NCBI GenBank assembly: GCA_902615915.1 | Contig: CACMQQ010000001.1 | Location: 124,001-188,000 of the forward strand | From: an uncultured Fidelibacterota bacterium | GTDB lineage: Bacteria > Fidelibacterota > Marinisomatia > Marinisomatales > TCS55 | Length of the DNA: 64,000 nucleotides | Reading direction: 5' to 3' | Part shown: in pieces, positions 57,795 to 64,000 of the stretch | Layout of the letters: each line of letters opens with the position of its first letter | Numbering within the stretch: position 1 is the first letter of the stretch | The notes under the pieces: model-generated | What the model was told of the DNA's origin: nothing | Databases searched by the model: none | What the model saw: the letters and a program-made list of their open reading frames with translations, nothing else | Made by a program: the position numbers and the translations under genes

Positions 57795-59069
57795 CTAATA
57801 AATTAGCATTTCTTTAATAAAGTTTTTCACAGGCATTCTCAACTTTTTGAATTCATTTTGCAATTGAATTGTTTTTGGACCAAAAGATATAACATTATTT
57901 AAAAAATCTTCGAGCATATACTTTTCGTTTTTTATTTTATATAATTTTGAACGTTCATCTAAACCCTCTAAAGCTATCTCAGATATCTTTTCTATATAAT
58001 AACCTATCATTTTCCCTTTTGGGCCATGATTAGAATAGGATAAGCTAAACGCGCTTTCTATTAGTTTGAACTTATCAGAATCCGACCATTCAAGTATCAT
58101 TTTAAGCATCTTTTCTCTTGCAGTTGGAGAGGTTAAAATTCCTGATATGAACGCCCCAGGAGATATTTCATTGTTCTTTAGAGGACGATCAGGTGATCTT
58201 ATTTCTAAAAAAGGTTTGAACCTAACGTTGGTAAATGATTGGTGTAGTATTATATCAATTTGATTAAAAATATCATCTGATTCATTTACAGATTCTAATA
58301 TTGTGCCATGAAATTTTGAATAATGCCCCTCTTGATTAACCGTATACATAGATGGTTGGCCCAATAACCAATCTATATAGTCATCAATAAACGTATTCAT
58401 GTTTTTAATTCCGTGGTTAAAAAGAGATCCACATCTATCAGGATCTGTATTTTCCCATATTTCCCATCTTAAATTTCTTTCCCTTGCTAGCTGGCCATTT
58501 ATAAATGGGGAATTTGAAAAAACTATACTATAAATGGGTTGAATGTTATCGGAAATATAAGCCATTTGGTTAGCATCGTCTTCAGATGTATAATCAATAT
58601 TGACTTGCACGCTAGTGGTATTCCTCATCATCCAGTTACTTAATTCCCCCCCCTTTTTTAAATGATTTGCCATTATTTCATATTTAGGAGCTTTTATTAA
58701 ATCAATTGAGCCAGCATCATGTAATGGGTCTACACTAACTTGAAGTTTATTAATACTATTTTGATTTAGAATTTCATCCTCAATTTTTTGATGTTTTTTA
58801 AATTCTAATTCTATGCTCCATAGGTCTTTGCATGGCTTTGAAGCCCATTCAAGCTGTCCTCCCGGTTCAAGCGAGTATGAGCCTTCAGTGTTTCTTTTAC
58901 GTATTTCATCTAAAAATTGTAATGCTGAGAAATCTTCAACTGTGTTTACTTGAATCCTATCTAGGTTTTTATTGTAATAAAATGTCTCTAGCTCAAGCCC
59001 TATTTTTCGATCATTTTCATCGACAATCTTGCTTAAAATAAATTCCTTAAGTTTATTCTTAATTTTCAT
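57795..59069 (-). CDS. Glutamate-cysteine ligase family (GCS2-like) enzyme
   Basis: A 424-residue protein of the plant-type/GCS2 glutamate-cysteine ligase superfamily. Landmarks are IGLELETFYY (metal and substrate Glu), SLEPGGQLEWASKP, DAGSIDL, MRNTTSVQVNIDY and FKPFLEIRSPDRP. It would ligate glutamate to cysteine or another amine with ATP, the first step of glutathione or ergothioneine-type thiol synthesis. No second-step ligase is adjacent. It overlaps the NUDIX gene by four bases. Confidence 0.83.
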   Translation of the reverse strand: MKIKNKLKEFILSKIVDENDRKIGLELETFYYNKNLDRIQVNTVEDFSALQFLDEIRKRNTEGSYSLEPGGQLEWASKPCKDLWSIELEFKKHQKIEDEILNQNSINKLQVSVDPLHDAGSIDLIKAPKYEIMANHLKKGGELSNWMMRNTTSVQVNIDYTSEDDANQMAYISDNIQPIYSIVFSNSPFINGQLARERNLRWEIWENTDPDRCGSLFNHGIKNMNTFIDDYIDWLLGQPSMYTVNQEGHYSKFHGTILESVNESDDIFNQIDIILHQSFTNVRFKPFLEIRSPDRPLKNNEISPGAFISGILTSPTAREKMLKMILEWSDSDKFKLIESAFSLSYSNHGPKGKMIGYYIEKISEIALEGLDERSKLYKIKNEKYMLEDFLNNVISFGPKTIQLQNEFKKLRMPVKNFIKEMLIY

Positions 59070-59629
59070 GATCGTAAAAATTGATTTACAAATTTATGCA
59101 TCATTCTCTTAATAGATTTTTTAGGGTTTAGGTTTAATACGTCTTCAATTTTAACCCATGCCAAATCATTAGATTCAGTACTGATTGAAAGCCTTTCTAA
59201 TTTATCTGCTTCAAGTATGAATCTTACATCGTAGTGTAGATGTTCAGGATTAGAACCATATTTTGGTATTTTGTGAATATCGAGATCAAATATTTCTTTA
59301 CTAATTATATTAAAATTATTTATTCCTGATTCTTCTTTGGCTTCTTTTAAGGCAACTTCTAATAAATTGTTATTGTCTTCAGCATGACCACCAAGCTGAA
59401 GCCAGATATTAAGCTGTTTGTGATGTGTCATAAGAATCCATTTTCGACTTTTATCGACGACCCAAGCTGACGCAGTAAAATGTCCATCCCAGTTAGTACG
59501 CTTAAAACAATCATTATCATTAGCTAAAAGATGAAGTGTTTTTGTTATTTTTTCTCTTTCGCTAGGATATCTTTTTAAATAAGTGTCAAGCTTGTTAGAT
59601 AAGACTTTTTCTAAAACGTTTCTTTTCAT
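59066..59629 (-). CDS. NUDIX hydrolase
   Basis: A 187-residue NUDIX protein. The Nudix box is at about 80-103 (LGGHAED...KEAKEESGI), keeping the metal-binding EE pair, with Lys where Arg usually starts the REUxEE element. It would hydrolyse a nucleoside diphosphate linked to another moiety; the substrate is unknown. It heads a small operon with the GCS2-like and membrane protein genes. Confidence 0.85.
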   Translation of the reverse strand: MKRNVLEKVLSNKLDTYLKRYPSEREKITKTLHLLANDNDCFKRTNWDGHFTASAWVVDKSRKWILMTHHKQLNIWLQLGGHAEDNNNLLEVALKEAKEESGINNFNIISKEIFDLDIHKIPKYGSNPEHLHYDVRFILEADKLERLSISTESNDLAWVKIEDVLNLNPKKSIKRMMHKFVNQFLRS

Positions 59630-59654
59630 TCTTGCAAAATTAAAGAAAAGACCA

Positions 59655-59682
59655 TATTAAAACCCCTAATAGTTTGAGGGTT
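59655..59682 (-). terminator. Candidate terminator after the motor operon
   Basis: Downstream of fliG, the minus-strand transcript can fold AACCC with GGGTT (59661-59682), with an added bulged G-rich pair, followed by UUUUAAU. It is a short stem but well placed for a rho-independent terminator, 30 bases past the fliG stop and before the NUDIX gene. Confidence 0.45.
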
Positions 59683-59712
59683 AATAGATAAGTTTAATTT
59701 GGACTAAAAAAC

Positions 59713-60648
59713 CTATTCAACTGTGTCGCCACCACCCAAAAGATCTTCAAGCTTGAACGCACCATCTTTTTCCATTTGTTTGGCAGCAGAAACTACACTC
59801 TTGCGAGCCGTATCAACATCTCTTTTTGGTACTGCGCCCTCCACGGGCTCAAACATAGCTTGCTTTTTCTTGGGTAGAACACCGAGAACTTTATCTGTGA
59901 TTGCCTGATCCATCCCTTTTAAAGCCATTGCTACAGCATCAAGATCTACAGCATTCATTAAATCGCGTAAGAGGTTGTCAGGAAAGATTTCAAAAATAGA
60001 CTCGAAAGTGATTCTGTATTTTTTAACCTCACTGGCGAGATCGGGATCATTTTGTTCAAGATTAGCCATAAATAGCTCTTCCTCTTGTGCATTCATTTCT
60101 CCTAATAAATCAGCCAAATCCTTTCCGCCACCTCTCGAAAAAGCAACGGTTTTAGGAAGTCCTTTAGCTTTTTTCTGTAATCGATGAGCAATTTGAACCA
60201 CAGCTTCCAGCGGAATACCTTGTAGATTGCCAATGCTTAATAAAACCTCATTTCTTTCATCTTCGCCGATTCTGTCTAACACCATCATCCTTTTTTTGCT
60301 ATCGACTTGTGCCAAGGTTATTGCTATGACCTTAGAATCCTCATTGGAAAGCATAGCCACTAACTGTTCATCGGTAATATCATCTAGGAATGAAAATGGT
60401 TTTTTGGGTTCGTTATCTTCTTCTTGTGGTTGAAATTTTTCACTAACAAAAGAAAAATAAAACTCCTCCATAACTTGTTTTTTTACAGCAAAAGAAACAT
60501 TTCCTACTCCTCGCATTGCGGCTCTGATTTTTCTTATTTCAGTTTGATCAAGATCATTAACAAGATTTAGCGCTAAACTCTCTCCTAGGATTGAGAAAAG
60601 TATAGCTACTTTTTGAAGGCCAGACAATCTGTTGTATTCTGTGATCAT
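59713..60648 (-). CDS. fliG: FliG-like motor switch protein
   Basis: A 311-residue FliG homologue. An N-domain (1-65; LSGLQKVAILFSILGE) that in flagella binds FliF is followed by a charged linker, a middle domain (about 85-165), and a C-domain (about 210-300; VAMALKGMDQAI then AARKSV...AAKQMEKDG-like helix) that faces the stator. The EHPQ motif of the middle domain is EDSK here (103-106), and the torque-helix charges are only partly kept. Length is near typical (about 330). GAGGT precedes ATG. It is the last gene of the TPR-motA-motB-fliF-like operon. Confidence 0.9.
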   Translation of the reverse strand: MITEYNRLSGLQKVAILFSILGESLALNLVNDLDQTEIRKIRAAMRGVGNVSFAVKKQVMEEFYFSFVSEKFQPQEEDNEPKKPFSFLDDITDEQLVAMLSNEDSKVIAITLAQVDSKKRMMVLDRIGEDERNEVLLSIGNLQGIPLEAVVQIAHRLQKKAKGLPKTVAFSRGGGKDLADLLGEMNAQEEELFMANLEQNDPDLASEVKKYRITFESIFEIFPDNLLRDLMNAVDLDAVAMALKGMDQAITDKVLGVLPKKKQAMFEPVEGAVPKRDVDTARKSVVSAAKQMEKDGAFKLEDLLGGGDTVE

Positions 60649-60657
60649 ATCTACCTC

Positions 60658-62157
60658 TTATTTTTTCTTTCTTTTCTTTTTCCCTTTTCCTTCATCTTCC
60701 TCAGGTTCTGCCACTGGTGCAGGTTCGGGTTCAGGAGGGGCCTCTTCGAGGATCCAATCTTTAACTATTTTATTTGCAGCTTGTGGTTGCCCAACACTCA
60801 TAGATACAACTGCTTGCTTCATATCGTTGACTTCGCTTTGTAATACTGGTATGTCTTCAGATGGTGATGGTTGTGGTGCTGCAGGTTGTTGGTTTTGCGT
60901 CATAACTGGTTGTGGTGATCCGTTAGTGTTGGCTTTTTTTTTTGGCCGTCTCGGAGGATACATCATCCAAGGGGGTAGATTCGGCTGTTTTGGTCTATTC
61001 ATAAGCATAACAATTAATATAATGCCAAGAATCAGAACTAATGCTCCTAGTATTGATAATATGATGACCAAGCCAGGGTTAGTGCTCATGATGCCAGCTC
61101 TAGGAGTTGTGTCTAGCTCTGCTTGAACTTGGTCCAACATAGCAAGCTTTTCTTCTATTTGAGCATCAAGACTATTTTTTTCTACTAATTTTTCTTGAAC
61201 AGTATTTTGGGCTTCAGCCATTTCAGATTCTGAAATATTGTCTGCACCTAAAAAAGATTTGAGATTTTGGATTTCTTCATTTAAGGTTTGCAACCTGACC
61301 GAGTCTTGCCTTAGCATTGCTTGCCTCTCTTGATTGTAAGATTGGTCACGAGCGGAACTTTCTAATTCTGCTAATTGAGATTGAAAGTATAACCTGTCCT
61401 CTTGTCTTCTCTCTTCCTCATTTTGTTTATAATTTTCTAATTCTTGCTTCCAGTCAACCTCCCCAAGTCTTTCTCTTTGGCTTTCAAGTGACTCTAATTT
61501 TTCAGCGATATTTTTAAGCAATACCGTTTCTGCTGATTTTTCATCTCTTCTTTCCCTGAAGCTAGCTGTCATGATGCTTAAAACATCGCCCCTTGTGCGG
61601 TTAAACCTGGATGCAACCATAACGACTTGGCGAATGTTTTCTATTAATTCAGGCGCAGCACCTTCCTGTAGAATGATACTAATTTCCATATTGCTGACAC
61701 TAGCCATTGAAGGTCTCATCTCAGTCTGAGTCCTTGAAACAACATTTTCGCTTTGCTGAGAATCCATTGGAGTATCTTGAGCTGTAGCATTGTTTGTCTG
61801 TTGATTTTCCCCTGTAAAATCAAAACCCGGTATGGGTAAACCAACACTACCAGGATTTGCCATTTCATCTCTACTTAAGGAACCTTCAGCTGACTGCAAA
61901 GACTCAAAAGAATTACCATTTGGAGAGTATGTAGTTTGATTTTCAACAGCGCTACTGAGCTCAAGGTCAACACTAACATCAATGACATATTTTCTATTTT
62001 CAATGACTTTTTCTAGTGCGTCTGAAATTCGTGTTCTTAAGCTATTTTCTATCATCAATTTTTGAGCTAGATATCCGCTGCTTGCTTGACCGAATAGCAA
62101 TCCAGCCATTGACAATTGTATAGTATATTTGAATGCAGTTCTAGTCCATTTTTTCAT
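60658..62157 (-). CDS. FliF-like MS-ring protein, reduced
   Basis: A 499-residue protein starting at MKKW (GGGAG five bases before ATG; two earlier in-frame ATGs lack it). A signal or anchor segment (about 8-27) is followed by a region like FliF RBM3 (57-200): YVIDVSVDLEL, a variable Ser/Asn-rich loop, MEISIILQ and FNRTRGDVLSIM. A coiled coil (about 203-348), a membrane helix (362-386) and a tail with VGQPQAANKIVKDWI (about 455-469) come next, the last recalling the FliG-binding end of FliF. RBM1 and RBM2 are absent. It lies nine bases before fliG and overlaps nothing. Confidence 0.75.
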   Translation of the reverse strand: MKKWTRTAFKYTIQLSMAGLLFGQASSGYLAQKLMIENSLRTRISDALEKVIENRKYVIDVSVDLELSSAVENQTTYSPNGNSFESLQSAEGSLSRDEMANPGSVGLPIPGFDFTGENQQTNNATAQDTPMDSQQSENVVSRTQTEMRPSMASVSNMEISIILQEGAAPELIENIRQVVMVASRFNRTRGDVLSIMTASFRERRDEKSAETVLLKNIAEKLESLESQRERLGEVDWKQELENYKQNEEERRQEDRLYFQSQLAELESSARDQSYNQERQAMLRQDSVRLQTLNEEIQNLKSFLGADNISESEMAEAQNTVQEKLVEKNSLDAQIEEKLAMLDQVQAELDTTPRAGIMSTNPGLVIILSILGALVLILGIILIVMLMNRPKQPNLPPWMMYPPRRPKKKANTNGSPQPVMTQNQQPAAPQPSPSEDIPVLQSEVNDMKQAVVSMSVGQPQAANKIVKDWILEEAPPEPEPAPVAEPEEDEGKGKKKRKKK

Positions 62158-62182
62158 GGTAACTCCCTTATTCATATAAAAT

Positions 62183-62971
62183 TTATTCTTCATTCTCAGC
62201 CATATCCATCGACGTAGCTACTGGCCCACCGCGAGGCGCAAGAAATGTTATCTCCACTCTCCTGTTTCTAGCTTTTTGTTGAGGTGTAGAGTTGTATTTT
62301 TGTATTAATTCTGTGGTAATAATCTCTGCAGTGTTCTTGTCCCTTGGAACAAATTCACCATAGCCCACTGCTTCTAACCTAGTTGGATCAACTTGAAGAT
62401 CAATAAGCAACCTTACAACTGTGGAAGCTCTTGCGCTAGATAATTCCCAATTGCTTGGGTAGAACCTTCTCAATGATTTTGGAAGTTGATCGCTGTCAGT
62501 ATGGCCTTCGACAGCAACTTTAAAATATGATTCTTGAATAGTTGGCAATATTTTCTTTAAAATCTCTAAAAAACCCGCTTTAGTTGTTGCTGATCCGGAT
62601 TCAAAGCTGATATCAGATGAAATGCCAATAGTAACACCTTTAGGACTTGTTGTAACCTCTACAGGTGTTTCACCGTTTTCCGAATCTTCAGCCATCTCTT
62701 CAACCATTTTAGTCGCAGCTTTGTGAATATCGCCGAGTGACATAGCCTGATTGTCAAGCTCTTCTTTTTTACCAACGGATTTACCCATTCCGTCAGCCAT
62801 GTTTTGAAGTTTTACCGGGTCAATCGTAGAAATAGCAGCTAATAAAACAAAAAAAGCAAATAGAAGCGTCATCATGTCAGCGAAAGTGCCAAACCAGCCT
62901 GGAAGGCCCTCATCAACTTGCTCTCTTCCTTTAGCTTCATATTTTTTAATCTCTTGGGGGGTAGCAGCCAT
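62183..62971 (-). CDS. motB: MotB stator protein
   Basis: A 262-residue MotB. A single helix carries the proton-binding Asp32 in GTFADMMTLLFAFF, followed by a plug-like segment (DPVKLQNMADG) and an OmpA/MotB peptidoglycan-binding domain (VAVEGHTDSD, SNWELSSARAS, GYGEFVPRD). Asp32 has the same number as in E. coli MotB. It is three bases downstream of motA. It anchors the stator and conducts protons or sodium. Confidence 0.93.
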   Translation of the reverse strand: MAATPQEIKKYEAKGREQVDEGLPGWFGTFADMMTLLFAFFVLLAAISTIDPVKLQNMADGMGKSVGKKEELDNQAMSLGDIHKAATKMVEEMAEDSENGETPVEVTTSPKGVTIGISSDISFESGSATTKAGFLEILKKILPTIQESYFKVAVEGHTDSDQLPKSLRRFYPSNWELSSARASTVVRLLIDLQVDPTRLEAVGYGEFVPRDKNTAEIITTELIQKYNSTPQQKARNRRVEITFLAPRGGPVATSMDMAENEE

Positions 62972-62974
62972 ATA

Positions 62975-63751
62975 TTAGCCTTCTTCTCTTTTCCATTCTT
63001 TAGGAGGTATAAATGAATTTAGTTTTTCCCTTACTATAATTGGATGCTTTTTTTGATGAATCAGTCTTGCAGCCTCTAGTTGTAAATTTTGCATAGTGTT
63101 TGAGAATGTAATTCTTGTTTTAATTTTATCAGCCATAGGTAAGAAGAAGAGGTTTGCAAATACAGCACCATAAAATGTTGTAATAAGAGCAGCTGACATA
63201 CCCGCACCAAGTGTTTCAGTGCCACCACCTTCGCCACCAAAGCCTGACAACATCACAACAAGGCCAATCAAAGTACCAACCATTCCCCATGCTGGCGACA
63301 TGACACCCATTGATTTAAATAAGCCGGCTTGAGTGTTTTCTCGTAGTTCTCTGTAGTCAATTCGAGTGCTTAAAATTTCTGATAATTCTTCCAATGAATA
63401 ACCATCAATTACCATCTGAAGCCCGTCTTTAAAAAAATAACTTTTAACACTATCAATGTGTTTTTCTAAATCAGCAGTCCCTTTTCTGCCTACTTCAGCT
63501 GCTTCAACAGCTTCTTCAACATATCCACCAAGGGCATCACCACCACCTTTAAAAACAGCTCCCATAGCTGCACCAAGTTGTAAAACATCTTTTAAAGGGA
63601 AAGCAACAGACACTGATGCAATCATACCTCCAAAAACAATACCAAAGCTAGACAGCGATCCAAACATACCGATGTCTGGTGTCATTAAAAAAATACTTCC
63701 TACAATAGCACCTAATCCAAGTAAAATTCCAATAAGGGTAGCAATATCCAT
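62975..63751 (-). CDS. motA: MotA stator protein
   Basis: A 258-residue MotA with four helices: about 5-22, 32-50, 150-170 and 183-203. The conserved region PAWGMVGTLIGLVVML and the TTFYGAVFANLFFLP helix are typical of MotA proper and not of ExbB. A cytoplasmic loop (65-145) would contact FliG. It lies two bases downstream of the TPR gene. Five MotA subunits surround a MotB dimer in known stators. Confidence 0.93.
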   Translation of the reverse strand: MDIATLIGILLGLGAIVGSIFLMTPDIGMFGSLSSFGIVFGGMIASVSVAFPLKDVLQLGAAMGAVFKGGGDALGGYVEEAVEAAEVGRKGTADLEKHIDSVKSYFFKDGLQMVIDGYSLEELSEILSTRIDYRELRENTQAGLFKSMGVMSPAWGMVGTLIGLVVMLSGFGGEGGGTETLGAGMSAALITTFYGAVFANLFFLPMADKIKTRITFSNTMQNLQLEAARLIHQKKHPIIVREKLNSFIPPKEWKREEG

Positions 63752-63753
63752 TT

Positions 63754-64000
63754 TTAGTCCTCAATCATTGTTGTGGATTTAAGCCTATTTTCATGCAAGG
63801 CTTTTAAAACATTTCTCACGTCATCGTATTCTGGGTCCATTCTAAGAGCTAGATTCCAATTTATGGTTGCTCTTTGAACATCGCCCAACTTGTAATAGAT
63901 GGATCCTCTTCTTGCATATGCTAAAGCAAGATTTGGATTTAATTCTAATGCTGATTCTACCTCTTGCAATGACGATCTGTAATTTCCAGCATAAAAATAT
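63754..64000 (-). CDS. TPR-repeat protein, cut by the window edge
   Basis: The last 82 residues or so of a tetratricopeptide-repeat protein. One full TPR is visible (NPNLALAYARRGSIYYKLGD) with the end of another before it. The frame is open to the window edge, so the true start lies outside; a TTG at 63969 is only an internal codon. It ends two bases before motA, implying that the motor operon extends further upstream. TPR proteins commonly scaffold complexes. Confidence 0.75.
   Translation of the reverse strand, partial: YFYAGNYRSSLQEVESALELNPNLALAYARRGSIYYKLGDVQRATINWNLALRMDPEYDDVRNVLKALHENRLKSTTMIED

Noticed and set aside
60632-61126. 164-codon plus-strand frame opposite the FliF-like gene
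   Set aside because: It is low-complexity Ser/Phe/Gly sequence arising from the complement of Pro/Glu/Lys-rich coding; the sense gene has a good ribosome binding site and family motifs.

Overview
The window is AT-rich bacterial chromosome, densely coding, with no insertion sequence, phage, CRISPR or tRNA that I could recognise. The envelope is Gram-negative: lipid A genes, a Ton system with a TonB-dependent receptor, beta-barrel proteins and a SurA-type chaperone are present. The mix of a b558-type three-gene succinate dehydrogenase, homodimeric pyruvate dehydrogenase E1, propeller (Reg_prop/Y_Y_Y) sensors and FG-GAP/cadherin-like surface proteins points to the Fibrobacteres-Chlorobi-Bacteroidetes side of the tree. 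A marine Marinimicrobia (SAR406)-like organism is my best guess; this is inference from gene content, not from a marker search.

Left part (65-19571, minus strand): a run from aceE, aceF and lpdA through an M16 peptidase pair, a DHFR-family enzyme and a TonB-dependent receptor, preceded by gyrB-gyrA-yggS, a decayed purine nucleoside phosphorylase relative, an atypical sodC and a small unknown gene. dnaN, recF and dciA lie just upstream of gyrB.

Origin neighbourhood (19572-31635): the minus-strand cluster rpmH-yidD-yidC-mnmE-mnmG-mfd-lipoprotein-surA faces away from the plus-strand dnaA. The rpmH-dnaA gap carries two tandem DnaA-box-like sites and is the best oriC candidate. A perfect 16-bp parS palindrome sits between mnmG and mfd. 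rnpA is missing from its usual place between rpmH and yidD.

Middle (31636-43678): a small membrane protein with a tandem-repeat acidic tail; a lipid A segment (Gfo/Idh/MocA oxidoreductase, ICMT-like protein, lpxB, DUF374 acyltransferase, lpxK); two very large surface proteins on the minus strand; and a beta-barrel protein.

Signalling and Ton operon (43686-52307, plus strand): a C-terminal processing protease, a TonB-C protein, a 1208-residue propeller sensor ending in a SpoIIE phosphatase, an RsbW-like kinase, a STAS antagonist, then exbB-exbD-exbD-tonB. This is a complete partner-switching module in line with an energy-transducing system.

Right part (52337-64000, minus strand): sdhCAB, an amidohydrolase, a membrane protein, a glutamate-cysteine ligase-family enzyme and a NUDIX hydrolase. 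Last comes the most unusual feature, an operon of a TPR protein, MotA, MotB, a FliF-like protein and FliG. It looks like a rotary-motor core (stator, MS-ring remnant and switch protein) with no rod, hook, filament or export genes in view. Two genes (yggS and lpxK) appear to start at AUU codons.
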